From: Pannonibacter carbonis
Lineage (GTDB): Bacteria; Pseudomonadota; Alphaproteobacteria; Rhizobiales; Stappiaceae
Assembly: GCF_003012935.1 (NCBI RefSeq)
Contig: NZ_PUDR01000001.1
Coordinates: 200,182-264,181, forward strand
Direction: 5' to 3'
DNA length: 64,000 nucleotides
In this document: piece by piece, positions 34,463-43,348 of the stretch
How the letters are laid out: each line of letters opens with the position of its first letter
Position numbering within the stretch: position 1 is the first letter of the stretch
Program-made: the position numbers and the translations under genes
Notes under the pieces: model-generated
What the model was told of the DNA's origin: nothing
What the model saw: only the letters and a program-made list of their open reading frames with translations
Databases searched by the model: none

Positions 34463-35302
34463 TCAGTCTTCGGGTTGCCAGGAGACCAGACGGCGGGTGA
34501 GCCGGTCGGCGGCAAAACGCAAGGTCAGGACCATGGTGGCCAGCAGGAACAGGGCTGCAAACATCACATCGGTCTGCATGCGGGCGTTGCTCTGCAGCAT
34601 GATGAAAGCCAGGCCGCCCTTGGCCCCCACCCATTCACCGACAACCGCACCAATCGGGGCGAAGACGGCTGCAATGCGGATGCCGGAGGCGAGCGCCGGC
34701 ATCGCCGAGGGGATGCGCAGCAGGGTCATTTCCTGCCAGCGCGTCGCGCGGTAGAGCCTTGAGAGGTCGGCCAGTCCGGGATCCATCCGGCGGAGACCAT
34801 CAAAGAAGCTGGATGTGACGGCAAAAAATATGACCAGCACCGCCATCACGATCTTGGACGCAAGGCCAAAGCCGAGCCAGAGCACCAGAATGGGGGCGAT
34901 GGCGAAAACGGGCAGCGCCTGGGTGACAAGGACAACAGGCAGCAGGCCGCGCCGGACCAGCGGTGACAGCCACATCACCAGCGCCACCAGCATGCCCGCA
35001 GCAACGCCGAAGACAAAGCCCAGCAGGGTCTCGGTCAGGGTCAGGCTGGCGTGATACAGCAGGAACGAGGGCTGGCGGGCGAAAGCCTCGACCACGGCCC
35101 ATGGCCTTGGCAGCATGTAAGGCGGGATTTCGGCGAGACGGACCAGCAGGTCCCAGGCCAGGACCAGTATGGCAGCGGTCACAAGGCCGCCGGCCAGATC
35201 CTTCCACCGGGCGGAGGGGAGGAAGCCGCGCGGGCGGCTGGCCACAGCAGGGGCGGCTGCAGAACGAGACAAGGGCCCGAGCGGGCCTGAGGCAATCGAC
35301 AC
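34463..35302 (-). CDS. thiX: ABC transporter permease for thiamine precursor (ThiX-like)
   Basis: A 279-aa permease of the BPD_transp_1 (SsuC/TauC-like) type with about six membrane helices and a coupling loop (DGLRRMDPGLADLSRLYRATRWQEM). It starts with GTG 35302 after GGGAG (11 nt). It is the first gene after the riboswitch and is followed by thiY after about 75 nt. The expected ATPase gene (thiZ) is not adjacent on either side. Confidence 0.85.
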   Translation of the reverse strand: MSIASGPLGPLSRSAAAPAVASRPRGFLPSARWKDLAGGLVTAAILVLAWDLLVRLAEIPPYMLPRPWAVVEAFARQPSFLLYHASLTLTETLLGFVFGVAAGMLVALVMWLSPLVRRGLLPVVLVTQALPVFAIAPILVLWLGFGLASKIVMAVLVIFFAVTSSFFDGLRRMDPGLADLSRLYRATRWQEMTLLRIPSAMPALASGIRIAAVFAPIGAVVGEWVGAKGGLAFIMLQSNARMQTDVMFAALFLLATMVLTLRFAADRLTRRLVSWQPED

Positions 35303-35367
35303 GACAAGGATCTCCCGTCATCGGTACAACCGAACGCGCATGGAGACCCGGGATAAGGCTAAAGGCT

Positions 35368-35456
35368 TCCGTCCCTTCGCCGGCATGACCCGGATCAGGT
35401 TCTAAGGGTTCGGCGTCGAACGCCATCTCAGCTCACTATGGAGCACCCCTCGGACC
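35368..35456 (-). promoter_or_regulatory. TPP riboswitch (THI element)
   Basis: The minus strand shows the conserved aptamer parts in order: GAGGGGTGCTCC, GCTGAGATGG, ACCCTTAGAACCTGATC, then CGGGTCATGCCGGCGAAGGGA. It ends about 65 nt before thiX. It senses thiamine pyrophosphate and should switch off thiX-thiY when TPP is plentiful. No clear U-run terminator follows, so control by hiding the ribosome site (GGGAG at about 35314-35318) is more likely. Confidence 0.95.
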
Positions 35457-35571
35457 GGGACCGAACATGCGTGTTTGCGCCGGCCTTGGCAAGATGGAAA
35501 ATCAGGATGTTTGCGTGGGGGAGGGAAATGGGGGCACGGGACGGTTTCGTCGCCAATATGGCAGCACCGAA

Positions 35572-35747
35572 GTCACCCCGGGCGAGCAACGCGAGACTCG
35601 GGGCCTACTCGCTTCCAGAGCGCCAACTATGGCCGCCGTGTTCCGGAGGCCGCATCGGCAGCAGCGTTCTGCTGGACGATGGCAGTGCCACAGTTCCGCT
35701 CTGGGAACGAGTAGGCCCCGGCTCGCGCTGCGCTTGGCCGGGGTGAC
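35572..35747. repeat. Large inverted repeat bounded by GTCACC/GGTGAC
   Basis: About 50 nt at each end are inverted copies with roughly eight or nine mismatches, including the perfect GGGGCCTACTCG / CGAGTAGGCCCC; 70-odd nt lie between. The ends (GTCACCCCGG / CCGGGGTGAC) resemble other elements in this window (44524, 60803). The region 35457-35769 contains no credible gene; short frames are open but lack homology and ribosome sites. Confidence 0.75.
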
Positions 35748-35769
35748 ACGGAGCAAGACTTGACCAGTC

Positions 35770-35804
35770 CGCCAAAAAACAAAAACGGGGCCCGAAGGCC
35801 CCGT
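35770..35804 (-). terminator. Rho-independent terminator after the conserved membrane protein gene
   Basis: ACGGGGCC-CGAA-GGCCCCGT forms an 8-bp stem with a stable tetraloop; on the minus strand a T-rich run (TTTTTGTTTTTT) follows. It lies 22 nt beyond the stop of the 35827-37491 gene. Confidence 0.92.
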
Positions 35805-35826
35805 CAAAACGCGATGTCCGCAGATG

Positions 35827-37491
35827 TCAGCCCTTGGTCCAGGAGGCCATGGCCTGTTCCAGGGCGCGGGCACCGGGCGTGCCTTTTTCGAGCGTCAGGA
35901 TGGCGCGCTTGCCGGTTTCATACAGCATCGGGATGTCGATCCAGCCGCGCTCGCGTAGCAACGCAAGGTTCCGGTCGCGCTCATTGTCGATGCTCGACAA
36001 GGCGATCCAGAAAAAGCCCGGAGCCACCTTGACCGAAGCGCCCATCAGCGCATCGCCGCGGGCTTCCTCAGTCGGCTTCATGACCAGACCGGGCACATTG
36101 GCAACGTCCTTGCCGGTGAAGCCGTCCGGGAGCTGATACTGGATCTCGACCAGATGGCTGGCAGGGAGCGAGGCATCGGTGTTCGGCTTGATGCGCACGG
36201 AGACGGCGATGTTGCGGTCCGGAATTTCGGCCTGGGCCGCCAGGACCTGTACCGCCTTGCCGGAACTGTCGGTTTCCTCGATGACGCTCCAGGCAACCCG
36301 GCCCTGGGACGCGGTGCCAGAGCCGGAGGCATCCTCACCTTCTTCGTAAAGGATGGACCGCTGCGCAACGATGGATTCAACCGGGACTTCCGCGACCGGT
36401 GCCGGCGGCGTTATCGGGGCAACCGCGACTGGCGTCTCGACCGCAGGGACTGCGGGCACCTGTTCAGCCACCGCCGGCTGCTGCGACGGGGTGATGAGTG
36501 TCGTGGTAACGGTGCGTGCGTCAGGCGCAACGGCAGGCTCGCCACTGTCCGTCAGAAGGCGGTCATTGGTCTTCTCGACCTTGCCATTTTCGGCAGGCGC
36601 AGATGCAGCCGGAGCTGTCGAGCCAGCCGGATCTGCCGGCGAGATGGCGACAGCCGGGGCATCGCTGCCGGAAAACAGGCTGGCAATCAGATCGCGCTGG
36701 CCAAACAGAACAGCCGCAAGCCCAATGATGATCAGGACGAGACCGCCCAGCAGGGCGTAGCGCGTCACAGGAACACCACCGCCACGCTCCATATTGCGGG
36801 CACGGGGCGGCTTGCGGTCGGCATGGGGAGCGGTCGAGACCGGCTCCGGAACAAAGTCCGGCTCGATGCGGCGATCGCGGCGCGGTTCGGCTGGGCGCGA
36901 AGCAGCCGGGGACAACGCATCATAGGAGGCCGCTGAAGAGGCACGGGGCGCGCCCATGCCAGCCGCGCCGGCCTGACCGTTACCCGGACCAGGAGCAACC
37001 GGTTCGGCGCCGAAACTCGGCTCCCGGCGCTGCACCGGCTCGGCCGGTGCAGGAGCCACCGGATCCGGCGCAAAAGCATCACGGGCGGTCTGGACGGCAC
37101 GGGCAGAAGCCTGGCCCAGCCGCTCGGCTTCCTGAACAGTGGCGCCCAAAGGCGTGCGCGCGGTGGAAGCCGCAGGCGACGTGTCAGAGGGGCGAGGAGT
37201 GGCCGGGGCGGAGACCGGGGCAGCGGTTTGCGGCGCATCAGCGGCAACCGGTGCAGCAGGACGGCTCGCCATCAGGGTTTCGCGCGCCGCCTCGGCCTCA
37301 ACCTTGCGGATTGATTCTTCCAGCCGAAGCTGTTCCGCAGTGATCTCGGACGGGGAAAGCGGCGGCTCATAGGCCTTGAGCTGATTGACGATCGCGTTGC
37401 GCGCGCGGCTGTAGACATTTCTGCGGGCCGCACCGTTGTTTTCCGGCAACGAGGCGATCGTTTTCTTCAGGATCGAATAGTAATCAGCCAT
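35827..37491 (-). CDS. Conserved hypothetical single-pass membrane protein (upstream of purA-type neighbourhood)
   Basis: A 554-aa protein with a conserved N-terminal cytoplasmic domain (ADYYSILKKTIASLPENNGAARRNVYSRAR, then LSPSEITAEQLRLEESIRKVEAEAARE), a Pro/Ala-rich linker, one membrane helix (YALLGGLVLIIIGLAAVLFG near residue 250), a second low-complexity linker, and a conserved C-terminal globular region (VAWSVIEETDSSGKAVQ to FFWIALSSIDNERDRNLALL). The pattern recurs in Hyphomicrobiales with no known function. Topology suggests a cytoplasmic N-terminus and periplasmic C-terminus. Confidence 0.75.
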   Translation of the reverse strand: MADYYSILKKTIASLPENNGAARRNVYSRARNAIVNQLKAYEPPLSPSEITAEQLRLEESIRKVEAEAARETLMASRPAAPVAADAPQTAAPVSAPATPRPSDTSPAASTARTPLGATVQEAERLGQASARAVQTARDAFAPDPVAPAPAEPVQRREPSFGAEPVAPGPGNGQAGAAGMGAPRASSAASYDALSPAASRPAEPRRDRRIEPDFVPEPVSTAPHADRKPPRARNMERGGGVPVTRYALLGGLVLIIIGLAAVLFGQRDLIASLFSGSDAPAVAISPADPAGSTAPAASAPAENGKVEKTNDRLLTDSGEPAVAPDARTVTTTLITPSQQPAVAEQVPAVPAVETPVAVAPITPPAPVAEVPVESIVAQRSILYEEGEDASGSGTASQGRVAWSVIEETDSSGKAVQVLAAQAEIPDRNIAVSVRIKPNTDASLPASHLVEIQYQLPDGFTGKDVANVPGLVMKPTEEARGDALMGASVKVAPGFFWIALSSIDNERDRNLALLRERGWIDIPMLYETGKRAILTLEKGTPGARALEQAMASWTKG

Positions 37492-37619
37492 TGGCTCGCT
37501 CGTGAGGGGCTCCGGTGCCGCCAGTGTCCCGCAAATCAGGGACCTCAGACATCAACCATTTGTAGGCGCATCGCCGTCATGCGCAAGTGCCGTTTCTGAC
37601 CTGCCGTAAAGGCAGAAAT

Positions 37620-37641
37620 GGGGCGGTGCTGCCACCGCCCC
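37620..37641 (-). terminator. Terminator of purA
   Basis: GGGGCGGTG-CTGC-CACCGCCCC, a perfect 9-bp stem 22 nt after the purA stop, followed on the minus strand by ATTTCTG. Confidence 0.75.
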
Positions 37642-37663
37642 TTCTTGGGGCATGCCCCTTGTC

Positions 37664-38956
37664 TCAATCCTGGAACGGGTTGTGCACCAGGATGGTGTCA
37701 TCGCGCTCCGGGCTGGTCGACAGGATGGCAACCGGAGCGCCGATCAGTTCCTCGACATAGCGGACATACTTGACCGCCTGCGCCGGAAGTTCCGCCCAGC
37801 TGCGCGCGCCCTTGGTGGTTTCCTTCCAGCCCGGAAGGGTCTCGTAGATCGGAACGACACGGGCCTGCGCGCCCTGCGAGGCCGGAAGATAATCAATGCG
37901 CTTGCCGTCGAGCTCATAGGCCACGCAGATCTTCAGCTCATCGAGGCCGTCCAGAACATCGAGCTTGGTCAGCGCGATGCCGGTGATGCCCGAGGTGCAG
38001 ACCGTCTGGCGGACGAGAACCGCATCGAACCAGCCACAGCGGCGCTTGCGCCCGGTGACGGTGCCGAATTCATGGCCCTTGGTGCCGAGGAACGTGCCGA
38101 TCTCGTCGTTCAGCTCGGTCGGGAACGGGCCTTCACCGACGCGGGTGGTGTAGGCCTTGGTGATGCCGAGGACATAGTCGATGGCGTTGGGGCCAAGACC
38201 CGAACCTGCCGAGGCCTGGCCGGCGACGGTGTTCGACGAGGTCACGAAAGGATAGGTCCCGTGGTCGATGTCAAGCAGCGCGCCCTGTGCGCCTTCGAAC
38301 AGCAGACGCTTGCCTTCGCGGCGCTGGCCATCGAGCAGGCGCCAGACCGAGTCCATGTACGGCAGGACGGTTTCGGCGACGGAGGCCAGTTCCTGGTAGA
38401 TCGCCTCGGCCGAAATCTCGGCCTGGCCCAGTCCGCGGCGCAGCGGATTGTGATGCGCCAGCAGCCGGTCGATCTTGGCCGGAAGGGTCTCTAGATTGGC
38501 AAGGTCCATCAGGCGGATCGAGCGGCGGCCGACCTTGTCCTCATAGGCCGGACCGATGCCGCGGCCCGTGGTGCCGATTCGGGTGCCTGTGTTGGAATTC
38601 TCGCGCAGGGCGTCCAGTTCGCGGTGCAGCGACAGGATCAGCGTCGCGTTTTCAGCGATGCGCAGGGTTTCCGGCTCGACGGAAACGCCCTGGTCACGCA
38701 GACGGCCGATTTCAGCCACCAGCGCATGCGGATCGACAACAACGCCGTTGCCGATGACCGAGAGCTTGCCCGGACGCACGACGCCCGAGGGCAACAGGGA
38801 GAGCTTGTAGCTGACGCCATCGATGACGAGCGTATGGCCGGCATTGTGCCCGCCCTGGAACCGGACGATCACGTCAGCCTGGACGGACAGCCAGTCAACG
38901 ATCTTGCCCTTGCCTTCATCGCCCCACTGGGAACCGACGACAACCACATTGGCCAT
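37664..38956 (-). CDS. purA: Adenylosuccinate synthetase
   Basis: A 430-aa GTP-dependent enzyme that joins IMP and aspartate in AMP synthesis. Seen are the P-loop-like QWGDEGKGK (10-18), the switch His in GHNAGHTLV, the block [21 protein letters not shown] and the C-terminal GTP region with [16 protein letters not shown] 38956 has AAGGAGG about 11 nt upstream and opens the invariant [17 protein letters not shown]; the longer frame to 39043 is rejected. Confidence 0.97.
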   Translation of the reverse strand: MANVVVVGSQWGDEGKGKIVDWLSVQADVIVRFQGGHNAGHTLVIDGVSYKLSLLPSGVVRPGKLSVIGNGVVVDPHALVAEIGRLRDQGVSVEPETLRIAENATLILSLHRELDALRENSNTGTRIGTTGRGIGPAYEDKVGRRSIRLMDLANLETLPAKIDRLLAHHNPLRRGLGQAEISAEAIYQELASVAETVLPYMDSVWRLLDGQRREGKRLLFEGAQGALLDIDHGTYPFVTSSNTVAGQASAGSGLGPNAIDYVLGITKAYTTRVGEGPFPTELNDEIGTFLGTKGHEFGTVTGRKRRCGWFDAVLVRQTVCTSGITGIALTKLDVLDGLDELKICVAYELDGKRIDYLPASQGAQARVVPIYETLPGWKETTKGARSWAELPAQAVKYVRYVEELIGAPVAILSTSPERDDTILVHNPFQD

Positions 38957-39021
38957 AGGTGCCAAGCCCTCCTTGAAAAGGAAAAACAGGTCGGAGGCCC
39001 CGAATGCCCCCAACATACAAA

Positions 39022-39041
39022 GCCCCGGAAAGACCCGGGGC
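39022..39041 (-). promoter_or_regulatory. Hairpin in the purA leader (candidate attenuator)
   Basis: On the minus strand GCCCCGG and CCGGGGC (7 bp, 6-nt loop) are followed by CTTTGTATGTTGG, about 65 nt before the purA start. No gene precedes it on this strand, so it could act as a weak terminator within the leader. Confidence 0.4.
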
Positions 39042-39212
39042 AAACGCGGCGGACTATAGCCACTTGCGCGTCATGTTGCGAGCCGAAACGTCAGTTTTTT
39101 GCCTTTGCCGGCCAGATCGCCTTTCGGGTGGGAAGAAGAAGCGCCCCATGCTAGGCGAAGGGGGCCGGCATGCCCCCCCTGCACGGCCTGTCCCTACCGA
39201 CTGGACCTGATC

Positions 39213-40112
39213 ATGAGCCTCATCAACTGGCTGTTGCTGGCAGCCCTCAGTGCCCTGTGGGGCGGTGCCTTCCTGTTTGCGAAAGTTGCGGTCAGCGAAA
39301 TCCCGCCCTTTGTTCTGGTGTTCCTGCGAGTGGCGCTGGCAGCGGCACTTCTGCACGTCGTGCTGCGGCTGTCGGGCCATCGGCTGCCGCTGGAACGCAA
39401 GAGCCTTGCCGCATTCCTCGTCATGGGTCTGCTCAACAATGTCATCCCCTTCTCGCTGATTTTCTGGGGTCAGACGGGCATCGCAGCAGGCCTGGCCTCG
39501 ATCCTGAATGCCACGACACCGATGTTCACCTTTCTGGTCGCGGCAATCATCCTGCGCCAGGAAGCGGTGGCGGCAAACCGGACCGCCGGTGTGCTGCTGG
39601 GGTTCGCCGGTGTGGCGGCAATGCTGTCGGCAGGGCTTGCCGGGCTGACCTCCGACCCGCTCTGGGCGCAGGCGGCCTGTCTTGGCGCGGCCCTGTCCTA
39701 TGCCTTTGCCGGCGCCTTCGGGCGCAGGTTCCGCGAAACACCGCAATTGGTAACGGCCACCGGCCAGCTGACCGCCTCGACCCTGATCATGGCGCCGGTC
39801 GCCCTGATGACCGCTGGCGACTGGTCACCCGGAGACGTCAGCCTGCTGGTCTGGACCAATGTGGCGGCCCTTGGGGTCTTTGCAACCGCCCTCGCCTATC
39901 TGCTGTTCTTCCGCCTTCTGGCCCGCGCCGGGGCAACCAATACATCGCTGGTCACCCTGCTGATCCCGGTCTGCGCGCTTCTGTTCGGGCACCTGCTGCT
40001 GGGAGAAAGGCTCTACCCGATCCAGTTTGCCGGGCTTGTCGTTCTGCTCACCGGACTTGCGATGCTGGATGGACGGATCCTCGCGCCCTTTCGCCGCAAG
40101 GCCAAAGCATAA
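39213..40112 (+). CDS. EamA/DMT-superfamily transporter
   Basis: A 299-aa inner-membrane protein with about ten helices in two EamA halves (WLLLAALSALWGGAFLFAKVA and LGAALSYAFAGAFGRRFRE begin them). These are drug/metabolite exporters of wide range; the substrate is unknown. ATG 39213 opens the first helix; the upstream open frame to 39099 has no homology. It faces serA convergently with a shared hairpin between. Confidence 0.88.
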   Translation: MSLINWLLLAALSALWGGAFLFAKVAVSEIPPFVLVFLRVALAAALLHVVLRLSGHRLPLERKSLAAFLVMGLLNNVIPFSLIFWGQTGIAAGLASILNATTPMFTFLVAAIILRQEAVAANRTAGVLLGFAGVAAMLSAGLAGLTSDPLWAQAACLGAALSYAFAGAFGRRFRETPQLVTATGQLTASTLIMAPVALMTAGDWSPGDVSLLVWTNVAALGVFATALAYLLFFRLLARAGATNTSLVTLLIPVCALLFGHLLLGERLYPIQFAGLVVLLTGLAMLDGRILAPFRRKAKA

Positions 40113-40119
40113 AGCAAAA

Positions 40120-40149
40120 GGGCGGCGGCCAGGTTTCCGGCCACCGCCC
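40120..40149. terminator. Hairpin between convergent EamA gene and serA
   Basis: GGGCGGCGGCC pairs with GGCCACCGCCC with one mismatch and an 8-nt loop. On the minus strand CTTTTGCTTT follows, so it mainly terminates serA. Confidence 0.75.
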
Positions 40150-40184
40150 GCTCAGGCAAGGAACGTGTCCTGCCTTGGGAGAGC

Positions 40185-41771
40185 TCAGAAGCGCAGGGAC
40201 TTGACCTGCTTGACCATCGGCAGGGCAGAGATTGCGGCAAGCGTTGCGGCAGGCACCTCGCCGTCGACCTCAAGCAGCGCGATCGCATCGCCGCCCGGCC
40301 CGGTGCGGCCGAGGTTGAAGGTGGCGATGTTGATGCCGGCATCGCCCAGCAGGCTGCCGAACTTGCCGATGAAGCCCGGCTTGTCCTCATTGGTGATGTA
40401 GACCATGTGCGGACCGACGCCCGCTTCCATGTTGATGCCCTTCACCTGAATGATGCGCGGCTTGCCATCACCGAACACGGTGCCGGCGACCGATCGCTCC
40501 TGCCGGTCGGTGACGACGGTGAGGCGGATGTAGGTTTCATAGGCCCCGGTCTGGCCGCGGCGCACTTCCTCAACCTGGATGTTGCGATCGCGGGCGATGG
40601 ACGGGGCAGAGACCATGTTGACAGTCTGCAGCAGCGGTGTCAGCACGCCGGTCAGGGCGGCGGCTGTGAGGGCACGCGTGTTCATGTCTGCCACGGCGCC
40701 GGCATATTCCAGCCGGACGGCCTTGATGCCGGTTTCCGTCAGCTGGCCGGCGAAGGAGCCAAGCTGTTCGGCAAGACGCACGAATGGCACCAGACGCGGG
40801 GCTTCCTCGGCCGTGATCGAGGGCATGTTGAGGGCGTTGGTGACGGCGCCGGCGACAAGATAGTCCGAGATCTGCTCGGCCACCTGCAGTGCCACATTCT
40901 CCTGGGCTTCGGTGGTCGAAGCGCCCAGATGCGGCGTGCAGACCATGTTGGGCGCGCCGAACAGCACGTTCTCCTTGGCCGGTTCCTCGACGAAGACGTC
41001 GAAGGCAGCGCCGGCAACGTGGCCGCTGTCGAGGCCCGCGCGCAGGGCATGTTCATCCACCAGACCGCCACGGGCGCAGTTGATCAGATAGACGCCGCGC
41101 TTGGTCTTCTGCAGGGCATCGGCAGAGATGATGTTGCGCGTCTTCTCGGTCAGCGGCGTGTGCAGCGAGATGAAGTCGGCGCGGGCGAGCAGCGCGTCCA
41201 GATCGACTTTCTCGACCCCGAGATCCAGGGCACGCTCTGCCGTCAGGAACGGATCGTAAGCGATCACCTTCATCTTCAGGCCGATGGCGCGTTCGGCGAC
41301 GATCGAGCCGATGTTGCCGCAGCCGATAAGGCCGAGCACCTTGCCGGTGATTTCGACACCCATGAAGCGGGTCTTTTCCCACTTGCCGGCCTGGGTCGAG
41401 GCATTGGCTTCGGGGATCTGACGGGCGACGGAGAACATCATCGCGATTGCATGTTCCGCCGTGGTGATGGCGTTGCCGAAGGGCGTGTTCATCACGATGA
41501 TGCCCTTGGCGGTGGCCGCCGGAATGTCGACATTGTCGACGCCGATGCCGGCCCGGCCGATCACCTTCAGGTTGGTGGCCGCCGCGATGACCTTCTCGGT
41601 CACCTTGGTGGCGGAGCGGATGGCAAGGCCATCATACTGGCCGATGACGGCGAGCAGCGCGTCCTTGTCCTTGCCGAGTTCGGGGCGGAAGTCGACCTCG
41701 ACCCCGCGCGACTTGAAGATCTGGATGGCAGCGTCGGACAATTGGTCCGAAATGAGAACTCTGGGAGCCAT
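40185..41771 (-). CDS. serA: D-3-phosphoglycerate dehydrogenase
   Basis: A 528-aa enzyme for the first step of serine synthesis. It has the substrate domain, the NAD site VLGLIGCGNIGSIVAERA, catalytic Arg in NCARGGLVDE, His in CTPHLGASTTEAQ, an intervening ASB domain (about 320-455) and a C-terminal ACT domain (VYITNEDKPGFIGKFGSLLGDAGIN) that binds serine in feedback inhibition. ATG 41771 with AGGAG upstream is preferred over 41801. It follows serC on the same strand after 141 nt. Confidence 0.97.
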   Translation of the reverse strand: MAPRVLISDQLSDAAIQIFKSRGVEVDFRPELGKDKDALLAVIGQYDGLAIRSATKVTEKVIAAATNLKVIGRAGIGVDNVDIPAATAKGIIVMNTPFGNAITTAEHAIAMMFSVARQIPEANASTQAGKWEKTRFMGVEITGKVLGLIGCGNIGSIVAERAIGLKMKVIAYDPFLTAERALDLGVEKVDLDALLARADFISLHTPLTEKTRNIISADALQKTKRGVYLINCARGGLVDEHALRAGLDSGHVAGAAFDVFVEEPAKENVLFGAPNMVCTPHLGASTTEAQENVALQVAEQISDYLVAGAVTNALNMPSITAEEAPRLVPFVRLAEQLGSFAGQLTETGIKAVRLEYAGAVADMNTRALTAAALTGVLTPLLQTVNMVSAPSIARDRNIQVEEVRRGQTGAYETYIRLTVVTDRQERSVAGTVFGDGKPRIIQVKGINMEAGVGPHMVYITNEDKPGFIGKFGSLLGDAGINIATFNLGRTGPGGDAIALLEVDGEVPAATLAAISALPMVKQVKSLRF

Positions 41772-41912
41772 GACAGTTCTGTCTCCTGCGACCGGGAGCA
41801 ACGCGGGTGCCTCTATGAGGGCTTGGCGTTCAGGCTCAACCGGCGATGAGGTTGCAAGAGGCTGCCGGGTAGGCCGGCAGCCGGAGTTGCGAAAACAAGG
41901 CGGGCGAGTGCC

Positions 41913-43085
41913 TCAGGCTGCGATCTGCAGCTTGGCCTTCTGGATCTCGAAGGCCCAGTCGAGCCAGGGCAGCAGCGCTGCTACGCTTGCCGGGTCGACC
42001 GTGGCACCGCACCAGATGCGGAAGCCCGTCGGCGCATCGCGGTAGGAGCCGATGTCATAGGCAACGCCTTCGGCCTCCAGCGCCGCGACCATCGCCTTGG
42101 CGAAGGCAGCCTGGCCGGCCTCGTCAAGCGCAGTGACAGCCGGATCGACGATCTTGAGGCAGACGGAGGTGTTGGACCGGGTTGCCGGATCGACCGCCAG
42201 AAAGTCGACCCAGGATGTGCGACCGACCCAGCCGGTGATCTGTGCCGTGCTTTCGTTGGCGCGGGCGATCAGCCCCTCGAGGCCGCCGATGGACGAGGCC
42301 CACTCCAGCGCGTCGATATAGTCCTCGACGCAGAGCATCGACGGGGTGTTGATCGTCTCGCCCTTGAAGATGCCTTCGTTGATCTTGCCCTTGGAGGTGA
42401 GGCGGAAGATCTTCGGCATTGGCCAGGCCGGGGTGTAGCTCTCCAGCCGTTCGACGGCGCGCGGGCTGAGGATCAGCATGCCATGCGCGCCTTCACCGCC
42501 GAGGGCCTTCTGCCAGGAGAAGGTGACGACATCGAGCTTGGAGAAATCCATGTTCTGGGCGAAGGCCGACGAGGTGGCATCGCAGATGGTCAGGCCTTCA
42601 CGGTCGGCCGGGATCCAGTCGGCGTTCGGCACGCGGACGCCGGAGGTGGTGCCGTTCCAGGTGAAGACGACATCGCGGCTGAAATCGACCTGCGACAGGT
42701 CCGGCAGCTCGCCATAGGGGGCATCAAGCACGCGCGCGTCGAGCTTCAGCTGCTTGACCACATCGGTCACCCAGGTGGCACCGAAGCTTTCCCAGGCGAG
42801 CATGTCGACGCCGCGGGCGCCGAGCAGCGACCACAGCGCCATCTCGACCGCGCCGGTGTCGGAGGCCGGAACGATCCCGATGCGGTAATCCGCCGGAACC
42901 TTCAGCACGTCGCGGGTCATGGTGATGGCAAGTTCAAGCCGGCTCTTGCCGATCTTGGCGCGGTGGGAGCGGCCAAGCGAAGTCATGGCAAGCGCGGCGG
43001 CAGACCAGCCGGGACGCTTGGCGCAAGGACCAGACGAAAAATGGGGATTGGCCGGGCGGAGCGCCGGCTTTGCAGTCGCAGTCAT
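41913..43085 (-). CDS. serC: Phosphoserine aminotransferase
   Basis: A 390-aa class V, PLP-dependent enzyme making phosphoserine from phosphohydroxypyruvate. It is of the alphaproteobacterial type (start [22 protein letters not shown]) with PLP Lys in [15 protein letters not shown] ribosome site GAGAGGG is 7 nt before ATG 43085. It forms a serine unit with serA. Confidence 0.95.
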   Translation of the reverse strand: MTATAKPALRPANPHFSSGPCAKRPGWSAAALAMTSLGRSHRAKIGKSRLELAITMTRDVLKVPADYRIGIVPASDTGAVEMALWSLLGARGVDMLAWESFGATWVTDVVKQLKLDARVLDAPYGELPDLSQVDFSRDVVFTWNGTTSGVRVPNADWIPADREGLTICDATSSAFAQNMDFSKLDVVTFSWQKALGGEGAHGMLILSPRAVERLESYTPAWPMPKIFRLTSKGKINEGIFKGETINTPSMLCVEDYIDALEWASSIGGLEGLIARANESTAQITGWVGRTSWVDFLAVDPATRSNTSVCLKIVDPAVTALDEAGQAAFAKAMVAALEAEGVAYDIGSYRDAPTGFRIWCGATVDPASVAALLPWLDWAFEIQKAKLQIAA

Positions 43086-43290
43086 GTAGCTACCCTCTCA
43101 GATAGGTGCCCCTCGTTGGGGAGGGGTGTCCCACGGACGGTGGTAATGACTGCGGCCCCTGGCGTCAAGGCGAAAGCTGCAGCAAGGCAACAACTGGAAA
43201 GCGCCACACCAGGCGCTGCAGCATTCAGACCAAATGCGCGCCGCAAGCGCAAGAAACTGTCGCAGGCCCTGCGCCCCGCATGTGGTGCCC
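43086..43290 (-). promoter_or_regulatory. serC leader, candidate structured RNA
   Basis: About 200 nt precede serC before the terminator of the next region. A CCCCTC-GTTGGG-GAGGGG hairpin (43109-43126) sits 24 nt before the ATG, and a longer GC-rich part lies further up. A serC-associated RNA motif has been reported upstream of serC in alphaproteobacteria; I cannot confirm its consensus by eye, so this is a positional suggestion only. Confidence 0.3.
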
Positions 43291-43301
43291 CGGAACAACA
43301 A

Positions 43302-43326
43302 AAAGGCCCGCTTGGGGCGGGCCTTT
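43302..43326 (-). terminator. Terminator of the outer-membrane protein gene
   Basis: AAAGGCCCGC and GCGGGCCTTT, 10-bp stem, with TTTTTGTTGTT following on the minus strand; 22 nt after the stop of the gene at 43349. Confidence 0.92.
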
Positions 43327-43348
43327 CACATTGCAGATCGTTATTGAA

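Noticed and set aside
35457-35769. Short genes beside the TPP riboswitch
   Set aside because: Open frames of 80-120 codons run on both strands through a large inverted repeat, with no homology or ribosome site.
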